A stretch of 64,000 bases of DNA from Sphingopyxis terrae subsp. terrae NBRC 15098 (GTDB taxonomy: Bacteria; Pseudomonadota; Alphaproteobacteria; Sphingomonadales; Sphingomonadaceae): assembly GCF_001610975.1 (NCBI RefSeq), contig NZ_CP013342.1, positions 1,426,001-1,490,000 on the forward strand, in the 5' to 3' direction. The notes beneath the pieces are model-generated. The model was not told where the DNA came from and did no database searches. It worked only from the letters and a program-made list of their open reading frames with translations. Both the position numbers and the translations under genes were made by a program. The first letter of the stretch is position 1, and every line of letters starts with the position of its first letter. This document shows, one piece after another, positions 41,485-50,809 of this stretch.

Positions 41485-43356
41485 TCAGCCTAGTCCAAAG
41501 GCGACGGCTGTCCAGTAGGTGATACCTGCCGCGGCATAGGCGAGCGCGAACAAATAGCCAACCATGAACAGCGGCCATTTCCACCCATTGGTCTCGCGCC
41601 GGGTGATCGCGATCGTCGAGATACATTGCGGGGCAAAGACGAACCAGGCGAGAAAGGCGAGCGCGGTCGCGATGCTCCAGCGTCCCTGAAGCCGCTCGCT
41701 GAGCGATTGCGCAACGGCATCCTCGTCATCGCCCGCGTCGATCGCATTGGCGGTTGCGAGCGCCGAGACGGCCACCTCGCGCGCCGCCATCGCAGGGATC
41801 AGCGCGAGTGCGATGTCGTGATTGAAGCCGATGGGTTTGACCACGACTTCCAGTCCGCTCGCGATGCGGCCGGCGATACTGTAATCGACCTGGCGGACGT
41901 CGCCGCCCGCCGGCGCCTGCGGATAGCTGAGCAGCAGCCACAGCACCGCGGTGGTCGCGGCGATGATCGTGCCCGCGCGGCGCAGGAAGATCCACGCCCG
42001 CTGCCATAGCGCGATGCCGACATCGCGCAGCCGCGGCCATTGATAGCGCGGCATTTCCATCATGAAGCCCGCCGCATTGCCCTTGGTCACCGACCGCCGC
42101 AGCACGAAGGCGACGACCAGCGCGCCGACGATGCCCGACACATAGAGGCCGAACAGCACGAGTCCCTGCAGGCCAACGGGCGATCCGCCGACGCTGCGGT
42201 TCGGGATGAAGGCGCCGATGATCAGCGTGTAGACGGGAAGCCGCGCCGAACAGGTCATCAGCGGGGCGATCAGGATCGTCGTCAGCCGGTCTTTCGCATC
42301 GGGAATCGCGCGCGTCGCCATGATACCGGGAACCGCGCAGGCGAAGCTGGAGAGCAGCGGGATGAACCCGCGTCCCGACAAACCGACCTTTGCCATGATC
42401 CCGTCCATCAGGAAGGCGGCGCGGGTCATATAGCCCGAGGCTTCGAGCAGCAGGATGAAGAGGAAGAGAATCAGGATCTGCGGCAGGAAAACGACGACCG
42501 CGCCGACGCCGGCGAGCAGTCCTTCGACCACCAGCCCGCGCAGGAAGCCCGCGGCCATGTGATCGCTCGCCAGCGCCTGCAACGCGGCGATGCCGTCCTC
42601 GATCCAGGCGATCGGTGCTTCGGACCAGGCGTAGACCGCTTGGAACATCACGAACATCAGCGCGAGCAGGATCAGCAGCCCGAAGACCGGATGTAGCGCT
42701 ACCGCATCGACGCGCTGCGTCCAGCGGCGCACCGGCGTTTCGGCGAGCGTCGCGGCGCGCGCGATGGCGCGAGCGCGCTGGTGCAGCGCGGTGTCGCCGG
42801 GCGGCGGCGCCGGCTGGTCGGTCGCCGACAGGCCGTGCGAGAGGAGCGCGCCATCGACCGCCGCAAGCAATTCGGTCAGGCCGCGCTTGCGCACCGCAAC
42901 GGTGGGCACCACTGGCACGCCGAGTTCGGCGGCAAGCCGGTCGGGATCGAGCGTCAGCCCGTCGCGCTCCGCCAAGTCGAGCATGTTGAGCGCGATGACG
43001 GTCGGCAGGCCGAGCGCGATCAGTTCGAGCGCGAAGCAGAGATGATTGTCGAGGTTCGCCGCGTCGACGACGACGATCAGTGCGTCGGGGCGCTTCTCGC
43101 CCGTCTGGCGGCCGAGCACAACGTCGCGCGTCACCGCCTCGTCGGGGCTGGCGGGCGACAGGCTGTAGCTGCCCGGCAGATCGACCAGCGCGAGCGGCCG
43201 GCCGTCGGCAAAGCTCGCATGGCCCGATTTGCGTTCGACCGTGACGCCCGGATAATTGGCGATCTTCTGCCGCGCGCCGGTCAGCGCGTTGAACAGGCTC
43301 GATTTGCCGGCGTTCGGATTGCCGACCAGTGCGATCGTGGGTGCGGGGCCGGTCAT
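41485..43356 (-). CDS. feoB: Ferrous iron transporter FeoB
   Basis: 623 residues. N-terminal G domain with [16 protein letters not shown] (about 12-27), G3 DLPGS and G4 ALNMLDLA region; then the GDI helical part and a membrane domain of about eight to ten helices with gate segments ([30 protein letters not shown]). Takes up Fe2+ across the inner membrane. Overlaps feoA by 4 bases. Shorter than E. coli FeoB (773), as is common in proteobacteria. Confidence 0.94.
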   Translation of the reverse strand: MTGPAPTIALVGNPNAGKSSLFNALTGARQKIANYPGVTVERKSGHASFADGRPLALVDLPGSYSLSPASPDEAVTRDVVLGRQTGEKRPDALIVVVDAANLDNHLCFALELIALGLPTVIALNMLDLAERDGLTLDPDRLAAELGVPVVPTVAVRKRGLTELLAAVDGALLSHGLSATDQPAPPPGDTALHQRARAIARAATLAETPVRRWTQRVDAVALHPVFGLLILLALMFVMFQAVYAWSEAPIAWIEDGIAALQALASDHMAAGFLRGLVVEGLLAGVGAVVVFLPQILILFLFILLLEASGYMTRAAFLMDGIMAKVGLSGRGFIPLLSSFACAVPGIMATRAIPDAKDRLTTILIAPLMTCSARLPVYTLIIGAFIPNRSVGGSPVGLQGLVLFGLYVSGIVGALVVAFVLRRSVTKGNAAGFMMEMPRYQWPRLRDVGIALWQRAWIFLRRAGTIIAATTAVLWLLLSYPQAPAGGDVRQVDYSIAGRIASGLEVVVKPIGFNHDIALALIPAMAAREVAVSALATANAIDAGDDEDAVAQSLSERLQGRWSIATALAFLAWFVFAPQCISTIAITRRETNGWKWPLFMVGYLFALAYAAAGITYWTAVAFGLG

Positions 43357-43604
43357 GTCGTCGCCGGTTCGACCTCTATGGCGGCGGCCTGCTTGCTGCG
43401 GATGATGACTTTCATCCGCCCGATCGTCAGCGCGAGAGGATCGCGCGAGAACAGGCTGCCGCGATGCAGCGGGGTGACTTCGCTCCCCTCCAGCAAGCCG
43501 AACTCGCGCAGCCGGCGCCCTTCGTCGTGCGACATCGACGTCCAGTCGATGCGCGCGATGCGCACCGCGATGCCAAGCGGGGAGGAATCGAGCTTCGCGA
43601 TCAT
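43353..43604 (-). CDS. feoA: FeoA family protein
   Basis: 83 residues of the SH3-like FeoA type: RRLREFGLLEGSEVTPLHRG and IIRSKQAAAIEVEP. Supports FeoB activity. First gene of feoAB. A candidate iron-regulator site lies over its upstream region. Confidence 0.9.
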   Translation of the reverse strand: MIAKLDSSPLGIAVRIARIDWTSMSHDEGRRLREFGLLEGSEVTPLHRGSLFSRDPLALTIGRMKVIIRSKQAAAIEVEPATT

Positions 43605-43624
43605 TTGCGAGCGATTATCAATAA
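43605..43624 (-). promoter_or_regulatory. Possible Fur-type box upstream of feoA
   Basis: Minus strand TTATTGATAATCGCTCGCAA directly before the feoA start contains the half-site TTGATAAT typical of Fur boxes, but the second half (CGCTCGCAA) matches poorly. Iron control of feoAB is expected biologically; this site is a weak suggestion only. Confidence 0.3.
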
Positions 43625-43667
43625 CAGCAGCGAAGCGCCAGCCCCAAAATTTGCCGGCGCCGCCGCC

Positions 43668-44354
43668 TCAGCGTCCCGGGTAGCGCAGCCGCCCCACGAA
43701 GCGCGCGAGGCTGGGCCGTTCGATGCGGTGCGCAGCGCGGCGGTGCTTCCACGCTTCGAAGCGCATCACATTGTCGATCCGCCGCGCAAGGAAGGCACGC
43801 GTTTCAGCAAAATTTTCGCTCTCGTCGTTGAGGAAGACCGCCATCGTCGATCCATAGACCCCGGTCAGGATCGCGCGCTTGCTGTAGTGATTATAGTCGG
43901 TCGCGGTGTCGCCCGCGAGGCGCCACATCAGGTCGGCGGCGCGCCAGCCGAGCTTGGCCGCGTGCGGGGCATTGCCCGGCAGCGCGAGCAAGGCCAGCGC
44001 GCGGCGCAGCGATTCGCGGTTGGGCGCGAGCAGATCGATCCGGGTTTCGACGAGCCGAGTGATGCGCTCGCGAATCTTCATCGTCGCGAGCGTTTCCGCC
44101 GGGCAGCGCTCCGCCATCGCGGCATCGATCGTCGCAAACCAGGCGTCGACCATGTCGCGCGCACCGCCCGGAAAGGCTAGCCGCGCGACGTCGCGGTCGA
44201 CCCCGAGCGCGTCGGCAGCTTCGTCGAGCGTGGCGGCGGTGAAGCCGTCGAAGGCAGCGGAAGCCGCGACAAGCGGCGCCAGCGCGGCGCGAATCTCGTC
44301 GAGCGTCGGATCGGCGGGCAGAGTTGCGGCGGACGGATGCTGAGCCATGACCAT
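43668..44354 (-). CDS. COQ9 family protein
   Basis: 228 residues from ATG 44354, whose A is the last base of the EamA stop (TGATG); ATG 44348 is an alternative. Helical TetR-like fold: AAFDGFTAATLDEAADALGV, FPGGARDMVDAWF, then the COQ9 C-part LGWRAADLMWRLAGDTATDY and SKRAILTGVYGSTM with a lipid-binding amphipathic end. COQ9 proteins support ubiquinone synthesis; the tail KHRRAAHRIERPSLARFVGR is basic. Confidence 0.85.
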   Translation of the reverse strand: MVMAQHPSAATLPADPTLDEIRAALAPLVAASAAFDGFTAATLDEAADALGVDRDVARLAFPGGARDMVDAWFATIDAAMAERCPAETLATMKIRERITRLVETRIDLLAPNRESLRRALALLALPGNAPHAAKLGWRAADLMWRLAGDTATDYNHYSKRAILTGVYGSTMAVFLNDESENFAETRAFLARRIDNVMRFEAWKHRRAAHRIERPSLARFVGRLRYPGR

Positions 44355-45286
44355 CAGATAGGCGCCGCGCGGCGGCTCGGCAACCGAATCAGCACCAGCG
44401 CCGCGGCAACCATCGCGCCGCCGAACAATTCCATCGCGCTGAGCGTCTCGCCGAAGATCAGCCACCCCGCGGTCGCCGCGACCACCGGCTGGACGAGCAG
44501 GGTCAGGCCGACGACGAGCGGCGAGAAGCGCGGCAATGCCCAGATGAGCAGCCCCTGCCCGACCAGCTGGCTCATCAGCGCCAGCACGATCAGCGGGGTC
44601 CAGTCGTGCGGCAGGATCGCTTCGCCGAAGAGCAGCGCCGTGCCGAGCAGCACCGGGATCCCCGCCGCCGACGATATGGCGAGCGCCGACCAGGGGCCGA
44701 TGTCGCCGCGCACCCGCTGCATCATTAGAACATAGCCCGTATAGAGCGCCCCGGCGAAAAGGCTGAGCAGATCGCCAACGAGATAGGCGGCCGACGCTTC
44801 ATAGCTTTGCCCCATCAGCAGCGCCGACCCCGCGAAGGCTAGCAGCACCGCCACCGCCTGCCACCCGCGCGGCAGGGTGCGCGCGACCGCAATCCCCCAC
44901 AGCACGAGGAGCAGGCTGGCGCTGTTGCCGAACAGCGTCGCATTGGCGACCTTGGTCTGAAGGATGCCGAGATGCCAGGCGGCAAGATCGAGCGCGAAGA
45001 AGAGCCCCGCCCCCGCCGCCACCGTCAGCGCGCCGCGCGGCGGCAGGCGACCGCCCGTTTCGCGCCGCATCAGCAGCGCGAGCAGCGGCAGCGCGAGCGC
45101 GAGTCGCCAGAAGGCCGCGGCCACGGGACCGGTATCGGCGAAGCGCACCACCATCGCGGTCAGCGACAGCGCCAGATTGCCACCGACAAGCGCGGCAAAG
45201 GCCCATCGGTTCACCGTGGCGGCGACCGGTTTGGCCACCGGATCGACCGGCGAAATGGTGGGCGGGCTGATTGGCTTGTTGCTCAT
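44354..45286 (-). CDS. EamA/DMT family transporter
   Basis: 310 residues, ten predicted membrane helices forming two EamA repeats (residues about 25-150 and 165-300): WAFAALVGGNLALSLTAMVV at the start, then ATLFGNSASLLLVLWGIAVA, YTGYVLMMQRVRGDIGPWSA and LTLLVQPVVAATAGWLIFGE in the second repeat. Drug/metabolite exporter; substrate unknown. Shares one base (TGATG) with the COQ9 gene, and is divergent from the Old Yellow Enzyme. Confidence 0.88.
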   Translation of the reverse strand: MSNKPISPPTISPVDPVAKPVAATVNRWAFAALVGGNLALSLTAMVVRFADTGPVAAAFWRLALALPLLALLMRRETGGRLPPRGALTVAAGAGLFFALDLAAWHLGILQTKVANATLFGNSASLLLVLWGIAVARTLPRGWQAVAVLLAFAGSALLMGQSYEASAAYLVGDLLSLFAGALYTGYVLMMQRVRGDIGPWSALAISSAAGIPVLLGTALLFGEAILPHDWTPLIVLALMSQLVGQGLLIWALPRFSPLVVGLTLLVQPVVAATAGWLIFGETLSAMELFGGAMVAAALVLIRLPSRRAAPI

Positions 45287-45397
45287 TTAGATTTTCTTTT
45301 GCTACCCACCATTGTGCAGCGGCCGCCGCATCCATAGCTTCGGCGGCCATAGCGGCGACAGCACGGGCCGTCGCCGGTAAAGTGAAAGGTGGAATCT

Positions 45398-46483
45398 ATG
45401 CCCGCATCGCTTCTCGACCCGATCAAGCTTGGCGCGATCGACGCGCCCAACCGCATCCTCATGGCGCCGCTGACGCGCGGCCGCGCCGGCCCCGGTTTCG
45501 TCCCCAACGAACTTGCGGTCGAATATTATCGCCAGCGCGCCTCGGCCGGGCTGATCATCTCCGAAGCGACGGGAATTTCGCAGGAAGGGCTCGGCTGGCC
45601 CTCGGCGCCGGGACTGTGGACCGACGCACAGGTCGAAGGCTGGAAACCCGTCACCGAGGCGGTCCACGCCGCGGGCGGGCGCATCGTCGCGCAGCTGTGG
45701 CACATGGGCCGGCTCGTCCATTCGGTGTTCAACGACGGCAAGCAGCCGGTGTCGGCTTCGGCAACGAAGGGCGAAGGTCGCGCGCACACGCCGGTCGGGC
45801 GGCTCGAGCTCGAAGAAGCGCGCCCGCTGCGCCTCGACGAGATTCCGCGCGTGATTGCCGATTATGTCGCGGCTGCCGAAAATGCGAAGCGCGCCGGGTT
45901 CGACGGTGTGCAACTGCACGGCGCCAACGGCTATCTGATCGACCAGTTCCTGCGCGACGGCACCAATTTGCGCGACGATGATTATGGCGGTCCGGTCGAA
46001 AACCGCATCCGTCTGCTCCGCGAAGTGACCGAAGCGCTGATCGGGGTGTGGGGCAAGGATCGCGTCGCGGTGCGCCTGTCGCCCAATGGCGAGACGCAGG
46101 GTGTCGACGACAGCGCGCCCGAAATACTGTTCCCCGCCGCCGCCGCGGCGCTCGACGCGCTGGGCATCGCTTTCCTCGAACTGCGCGAACCCGGCCCCGA
46201 CGGCACCTTCGGCAAAACCGACGTGCCCAAGCAGTCGCCGGCGATCCGTCAGGTCTTCAAGGGGCCGCTGGTGCTCAATAGCGATTATGACGTGGCGAAG
46301 GCCGAAGCCGATCTGGCGAGCGGCCTTGCCGATGCGATCAGTTTCGGGCGGCCGTTCATCGGCAATCCCGATCTGGTCGAACGCATCCGCACCGGCGCGG
46401 CTTGGGCCACCGACAATCCGCAGAGCTGGTACTCGCCCGGGCCCGAGGGCTATATCGACTATCCGGCGCTGGTCGCTGCCTAG
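45398..46483 (+). CDS. Alkene reductase, Old Yellow Enzyme family
   Basis: 361 residues from ATG 45398 behind AAAGGTGGA; a GTG nine bases earlier (45389) is possible. FMN TIM barrel: NRILMAPLTRGRAGPGF, QLWHMGRLVHSVF, GVQLHGANGYLIDQFLRDG with the His/Asn pair and following Tyr that bind substrate, and FGRPFIGNPDLVERI at the phosphate site. Reduces activated C=C bonds with NADPH. Uses the FMN whose synthesis genes flank it on both sides in this window. Confidence 0.92.
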   Translation: MPASLLDPIKLGAIDAPNRILMAPLTRGRAGPGFVPNELAVEYYRQRASAGLIISEATGISQEGLGWPSAPGLWTDAQVEGWKPVTEAVHAAGGRIVAQLWHMGRLVHSVFNDGKQPVSASATKGEGRAHTPVGRLELEEARPLRLDEIPRVIADYVAAAENAKRAGFDGVQLHGANGYLIDQFLRDGTNLRDDDYGGPVENRIRLLREVTEALIGVWGKDRVAVRLSPNGETQGVDDSAPEILFPAAAAALDALGIAFLELREPGPDGTFGKTDVPKQSPAIRQVFKGPLVLNSDYDVAKAEADLASGLADAISFGRPFIGNPDLVERIRTGAAWATDNPQSWYSPGPEGYIDYPALVAA

Positions 46484-46506
46484 ATCAGATCAGACAACAA
46501 TTTCGT

Positions 46507-46601
46507 GTGTCCCCGCGAAGGCGGGGACACTCCTCCGGTCGGTTTCAGATCGCGCCGGCTGAAGATGGGCCCCCCGCCTTCGCGGGGCACGCTATCTTCA
46601 G
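46507..46601. repeat. Two-hairpin palindromic repeat between convergent genes
   Basis: A perfect hairpin with 10-base arms GTGTCCCCGC and GCGGGGACAC around GAAG at 46507-46530. A second, CCCCGC-CTTC-GCGGGG at 46572-46587, is nested inside an 8-base stem CTGAAGAT (46559-46566) and ATCTTCAG (46594-46601). The two core hairpins are inverted copies of each other. Located between the convergent stops of the Old Yellow Enzyme and a membrane protein, so it likely terminates both transcripts. Same family as 15108-15133. Confidence 0.8.
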
Positions 46602-46611
46602 GCAACGGGCG

Positions 46612-47274
46612 TTATCCCCTCTCGGCGACCGCCTTGTCGACGATCCCCGCCCCGATCGGCGCCAATATCTTGCCGCCGAACTGGAACAGCAGAAAGGCCG
46701 CGATAAAGGCCGCGACCGGCATGATGAGCAGCAGGAAGACGAAGATCGCGAGCCCGATCGCGAAGATCGTCACGAAGCCGCCGCTCAGGGTCGATTGCCC
46801 GCTCGCGCCGAGTTCGATCGTCCGCGGCCCCTTTGCATCCCACCATTTCGACGTGACCACCGTCTTGCGCGAACCGCGATCTGGTTGCGGCGCCGGACGA
46901 GACCGCGATGCCGGGATCGGAGCGGCTTCGGGGACATGCGCCGGGATTCGCGCCGGCACGGACGCGCGCGCTGGCGGCGCGGCGGGCGGGTCGCCCCAGG
47001 GCTGGCGCGCCTTGGCCTGGGCGCCGCGCGCAGCGATCGCCTCACGCAGCCGATCAGCGGGAGCTGTGTCGGCAATCGTAGCGGGGGCTTTGATAGGTTC
47101 CGGTATCTCTTCGCGCGGTGCCGGCAGGGCGGGTTCGATGCCCCGGCGCCGATCGTGTTCGGCCATGCGCTGTGCCGCGGTCGGCGGGGTTCCGCCGGTC
47201 GCGCGGTCGATCACCACCAGCCGGCCGCCGCGTTCGACGACGGAATATCGGCCGGGAGGAGTGCGATCAAGCAA
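46612..47274 (-). CDS. Proline-rich membrane protein downstream of ribH
   Basis: 220 residues. N-terminal 45 residues contain [20 protein letters not shown], a short beta motif; then a Pro/Ala-rich low-complexity linker (about 50-125, e.g. [16 protein letters not shown]); then a C-terminal hydrophobic block of one or two helices (about 165-205, [36 protein letters not shown]). It overlaps the ribH stop by 8 bases, so it is translationally coupled to riboflavin synthesis. No family recognised. Confidence 0.7.
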   Translation of the reverse strand: MLDRTPPGRYSVVERGGRLVVIDRATGGTPPTAAQRMAEHDRRRGIEPALPAPREEIPEPIKAPATIADTAPADRLREAIAARGAQAKARQPWGDPPAAPPARASVPARIPAHVPEAAPIPASRSRPAPQPDRGSRKTVVTSKWWDAKGPRTIELGASGQSTLSGGFVTIFAIGLAIFVFLLLIMPVAAFIAAFLLFQFGGKILAPIGAGIVDKAVAERG

Positions 47275-47695
47275 CGCCGAACTGATCCTTCAATGCGAGC
47301 ATCGCGAGTGCGGCCTTCGCCGCCTCGCCGCCCTTATCCTTGCGCGTCTTGTCGGCGCGCGCAAGCGCCTGTTCCTCATCCTCGACGGTCAGGATACCGT
47401 TGCCGATGGCAAGGCCGTCGAGCGTCAGCGCCATGATGCCGCGCGCGCTTTCGTTCGACACCACTTCGAAATGATAGGTTTCGCCGCGGATGACGACGCC
47501 AAGCGCGACATAGCCGTCAAAGCGGCCGCTCTGATCGGCAAGTGCGATCGCCGCCGGAACCTCGAGCGCGCCGGGAACGGTCACGACCTCGTGGCTGTGC
47601 CCCTCGGCCTCGAGCGCGCTGCGCACGCCATCGATCAGCATGTCGTTGAGATGGGCATAGAAACGCGCTTCGACGATCAGGATATGGGCCATCAT
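47267..47695 (-). CDS. ribH: 6,7-dimethyl-8-ribityllumazine synthase
   Basis: 142 residues: [33 protein letters not shown] (phosphate-binding loop), [17 protein letters not shown] with the catalytic His, and the C-terminal helix with [20 protein letters not shown]. Makes the lumazine precursor from DHBP (made by RibB upstream) and the RibD product. The ATG overlaps the ribB stop in ATGA. Confidence 0.93.
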   Translation of the reverse strand: MMAHILIVEARFYAHLNDMLIDGVRSALEAEGHSHEVVTVPGALEVPAAIALADQSGRFDGYVALGVVIRGETYHFEVVSNESARGIMALTLDGLAIGNGILTVEDEEQALARADKTRKDKGGEAAKAALAMLALKDQFGVA

Positions 47696-48966
47696 TCTTC
47701 TCCGGGGATTGCGCGTTCGCCGACGACCGACAGGCCATAGCCTTCGAGCCCGACGAGATTATTGTGCGAAGGCGTCAGAAGCTCCATCGCATGAACGCCG
47801 AGGTCGACGAGGATTTGCGCGCCGATGCCGTAGGTGCGCAGATCCATGCCGCCGGTCGGCGGCGGGGCCGCGTCGGCGGCGGCCGAGCCGGGGAGCGGGC
47901 GCATGAGCATGACGATGACCCCCGATCCTTCGGCGCCGATCGCCTCCATCGAGCGTTGCAGGCGGCGCTTGCGGGGGCCCGGGCGGCCCATGATATCGTC
48001 GAAGATCGACACGGCGTGCATCCGCACCAGCGTCACGCCATCGGGATCGACCGCGCCTTTCTGCAGCACCAGATTGACGCTGCCGTCGACCTTGTTGCGA
48101 TAGGATTTGAGCCGCCAGTCGCCGCCATAATCCGATTCGAAGGGTTCGTCGGCGACACATTCGACCAGCCGGTCGGTGCGGCTGCGATAGGCGATCAGGT
48201 CGGCGATCGTGCCGATCTTCAGCCCGTGTCGGCGCGCGAAGGGGATCAGATCGTCGAGTCGGGCCATCGTCCCGTCGTCGTTCATGATCTCGCAGATCAC
48301 GCCCGAGGGATTGAGGCCGGCGAGGCGCGCGATGTCGACCGACGCCTCGGTATGGCCTGCGCGCACCAGCACGCCGCCGTCGCGCGCGATCAGCGGAAAG
48401 ACATGCCCGGGCGTGACGATATCGTCGCGCCCCTTGGCGGCGTCGATCGCAACCGACACGGTGCGCGCACGGTCGGCGGCGGAAATGCCGGTGGTCACGC
48501 CCTCGCGCGCTTCGATCGAGGTGGTGAAGGCGGTTTCGTGGCGGGTGCCGTTGTTGCGGCTCATCAGTTCGAGGCCCAGCGTTTCGACCCGCGACCGCGT
48601 CAGCGTCAGGCAGATCAGGCCGCGGCCGTGCGTCGCCATGAAATTGACCGCATCGGGGGTCGCCATCTGCGCCGGGATGACCAGATCGCCCTCATTTTCG
48701 CGATCCTCGTCGTCGACTAGGATGAACATGCGGCCGTTGCGCGCCTCGGCGATGATTTCCTCCGGCGTCGCCATCGGCGACAGGTCGCTGCCGTGCGCGA
48801 GCCAATTCTCGAGCTTGCGCAGCGTTTCGGCGGTGGGGTTCCAGCCCGGCGATTCCATGTCGCGCAGGCTGTTGGCGTGGAGGCCGGCCGCGCGCGCAAG
48901 CCCCGAGCGGGACATGCTGCCGTCGTCGACGATGGCGCGGATGCGATCGATAAGTTGCGTAGACAT
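47692..48966 (-). CDS. ribB: HTH - 3,4-dihydroxy-2-butanone-4-phosphate synthase - degenerate GTP cyclohydrolase II fusion (RibBX-like)
   Basis: 424 residues from ATG 48966, three domains. Residues about 1-58 form a helix-turn-helix ([20 protein letters not shown]) followed by [14 protein letters not shown], an XRE/Cro-like module. Residues about 65-275 are an intact DHBP synthase: [41 protein letters not shown] and [12 protein letters not shown]. Residues about 290-424 align with GTP cyclohydrolase II, but the zinc cysteines and the HRQEGRGIG-type motif are absent ([23 protein letters not shown]), so that half should be inactive. Stop overlaps ribH. A palindrome stands 11 bases upstream of the start; self-regulation is inferred. 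Confidence 0.92.
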   Translation of the reverse strand: MSTQLIDRIRAIVDDGSMSRSGLARAAGLHANSLRDMESPGWNPTAETLRKLENWLAHGSDLSPMATPEEIIAEARNGRMFILVDDEDRENEGDLVIPAQMATPDAVNFMATHGRGLICLTLTRSRVETLGLELMSRNNGTRHETAFTTSIEAREGVTTGISAADRARTVSVAIDAAKGRDDIVTPGHVFPLIARDGGVLVRAGHTEASVDIARLAGLNPSGVICEIMNDDGTMARLDDLIPFARRHGLKIGTIADLIAYRSRTDRLVECVADEPFESDYGGDWRLKSYRNKVDGSVNLVLQKGAVDPDGVTLVRMHAVSIFDDIMGRPGPRKRRLQRSMEAIGAEGSGVIVMLMRPLPGSAAADAAPPPTGGMDLRTYGIGAQILVDLGVHAMELLTPSHNNLVGLEGYGLSVVGERAIPGEE

Positions 48967-48977
48967 GCCCCGCAATT

Positions 48978-49015
48978 ATCACATCATAATGTGATTCCCA
49001 ATAGAGAAATCACAT
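48978..49015 (-). promoter_or_regulatory. Candidate ribB operator, palindrome plus third half-site
   Basis: Palindrome ATCACAT-CATA-ATGTGAT at 48978-48995; a further ATCACAT copy at 49009-49015 is 31 bases (about three DNA turns) away. Promoter-like elements on the minus strand, TTGGGA and GATAAT, overlap the palindrome. All of this lies in the 56-base gap between the ankyrin gene and ribB. Plausible site for the HTH of RibB itself; not proven. Confidence 0.6.
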
Positions 49016-49022
49016 TGCGCTA

Positions 49023-49643
49023 TTATTTGGGTCCGAAGATCGGTCCAAGATCGCGCAGCGGGGCATCGGGCTTGGCGTCCAGCAATTGCAGCATCTGGCC
49101 CGTCCGGTCGTCGCGCTTGGCATAGTCGCGCGCCGACATGCCGGCAATATGATCCGATTTGTCGGGATTGGCGCCGTGGCGCATCAGCAGCCGGACCATC
49201 GCCGCATTCTTGGCCTGCACCGCCAGTATCAACGCCGTCTCGCCGCGGCGATTGGTCATGTCGACGATCGACTTGTCGGCTTCGATCAGTTCCTCGGCGC
49301 CGTCGGGATAGTTGAGCAGCGCCGCGTGCATCAGCGGCGTCACCCCCTGGCGGTCGCCGATTTCGGGGTCGGCGCCCTTGCCGATCAGGAAGCGCAGCCA
49401 CGTCGTGTCGCGGCGCTTGGTAACGATGATCAGCGCGGTTTCGCCGGTGTCGGGATGGCGCGTGTTGACCAGCGTCGAATCGTCCTTCAGCGCCTCGGTC
49501 GCCTTCGTTCCGTCGCGGTTCTCCACGGCCTGCAGAAAGGCGTAGCCGCCGCGGAATTGCGCATGCGCCGCGGTGCCGGCGCCGAGCGCGGCGGCGATCA
49601 GCAGGAGGAAGGAGGCGAGGCGAAGCTCCGCGCGTCGAAACAT
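49023..49643 (-). CDS. Exported ankyrin-repeat protein
   Basis: 206 residues from ATG 49643. Signal peptide LRLASFLLLIAAALGAGTAAHA (cleavage near residue 28). Three to four ankyrin repeats between about 45 and 175: TGETALIIVTKRRDTTWLRF, QGVTPLMHAALLNYPDGAEE and RGETALILAVQAKNAAMVRL. Periplasmic protein-binding role likely; partner unknown. The reading frame remains open far upstream but the extension has no protein-like character. Confidence 0.87.
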   Translation of the reverse strand: MFRRAELRLASFLLLIAAALGAGTAAHAQFRGGYAFLQAVENRDGTKATEALKDDSTLVNTRHPDTGETALIIVTKRRDTTWLRFLIGKGADPEIGDRQGVTPLMHAALLNYPDGAEELIEADKSIVDMTNRRGETALILAVQAKNAAMVRLLMRHGANPDKSDHIAGMSARDYAKRDDRTGQMLQLLDAKPDAPLRDLGPIFGPK

Positions 49644-49727
49644 GATTGGGCGACCCCTGGCGATGATCGTCGCACGGCGCGACGAGAAAGGTTGATTTTC
49701 GTGGCCTAGCCCATCAAGGCTGGCCGC

Positions 49728-50372
49728 ATGATGAACATCCCGAATATGGTCCGAAACGCCGGTCGCGCAAGCCTGCTTCTGATTTTTGGCGCGGCGCTCG
49801 CTGGGTGCAACGCCCCGTCGGCGACGCAGGACGCGACCCCGCCGCTCGCCGGCGCGAAGATCGGCGGGCCGTTCAGCCTGATCGATCAGGATGGCAAGCC
49901 GGTACGCGACAGAGATTTTGCGGGCCGTTACCGCATCGTCTATTTCGGCTATAGCTATTGCCCCGATATCTGCCCGGTCGATGTGCAAAAGCTGATGCGC
50001 GGGCTGGCGGCGTTCGAGAAGGCCGATCCGGCGCGCGGCGCCAAGGTGCAGCCGATGTTCATCACCGTCGACCCGGCGCGCGACACGCCCGCCGTGCTCA
50101 AGGCCTTCGTCAGCCGGTACCACCCGCGCCTGATCGGGCTGACCGGCACCCCCGAACAGATCGCGGCGGTCGCGAAGGAATATGTCGTGTCCTTCCACAA
50201 GGTGGAGGGATCCGCGCCCGACCGCTATCTGATGGCGCATACGCAGCTCGCCTTCCTGATGGACCCGGCCGGCAAGCCGCTCGCGCTCCTGCCGCTCGAT
50301 GACCCGTCGACCGACGTCGATGAAGGCGCGCCCGACAAGGTCGCCGCCGACCTTGGCAAGTGGGTGAAGTGA
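49728..50372 (+). CDS. SCO1/SenC family copper-binding lipoprotein
   Basis: 214 residues. Lipoprotein signal ending FGAALAGC (lipobox Cys at about 25). Thioredoxin-like fold with copper motif CPDIC in YFGYSYCPDICPVDVQ and the third ligand His in RYLMAHTQLAFLMD. Sco proteins deliver Cu to cytochrome c oxidase CuA. Start ATG 49728 has a second ATG right after. Overlaps the next gene in a GTGA junction. Confidence 0.92.
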   Translation: MMNIPNMVRNAGRASLLLIFGAALAGCNAPSATQDATPPLAGAKIGGPFSLIDQDGKPVRDRDFAGRYRIVYFGYSYCPDICPVDVQKLMRGLAAFEKADPARGAKVQPMFITVDPARDTPAVLKAFVSRYHPRLIGLTGTPEQIAAVAKEYVVSFHKVEGSAPDRYLMAHTQLAFLMDPAGKPLALLPLDDPSTDVDEGAPDKVAADLGKWVK

Positions 50373-50809
50373 CCGGGGCGGGGCGCCGCTTCTGGGAAGC
50401 GCCGCTCGCCTCGCTCGACGCGGGCGAGTGGGAGGCACTGTGCGACGGTTGCGGCAAATGCTGCCTCCACAAGCTGGAGGATGAAGACAGCGGGCGCATC
50501 TATCCGACCAATGTCGCGTGCCGCCTGCTCGACTTGAAAACAGCGCGCTGCGGCGATTACAAGCATCGCCGCCGCCATGTCCCCGATTGCCTGACGCTGA
50601 CCAAGCGCAGCGTCGCCGACATCGAATGGCTGCCGCAAACCTGTGCCTACCGCCTGCGCGCCGAGGGCGAGCCGCTGCCCGCATGGCATTATCTGGTCTG
50701 CGGCGATCCGGACGCGGTGCACCGGGCGGGCGAGTCGATCGTCGGTTGGACGGTGAGCGAGGATCGCGCCGGGCCGCTCGAAAATCATCTCGTCGAGCGC
50801 GTCGTCTGA
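50369..50809 (+). CDS. YcgN family cysteine-cluster protein
   Basis: 146 residues from GTG 50369, overlapping the sco stop (GTGA); a GTG at 50360 is an alternative. Cys cluster CDGCGKCCLHKLEDEDSGRI, then CRLLDLKTARCGDY and PDCLTLTK, matching the UPF0260/YcgN zinc- or iron-binding family. Function unknown. Stop overlaps the next start in TGATG. Confidence 0.88.
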   Translation: MTGAGRRFWEAPLASLDAGEWEALCDGCGKCCLHKLEDEDSGRIYPTNVACRLLDLKTARCGDYKHRRRHVPDCLTLTKRSVADIEWLPQTCAYRLRAEGEPLPAWHYLVCGDPDAVHRAGESIVGWTVSEDRAGPLENHLVERVV

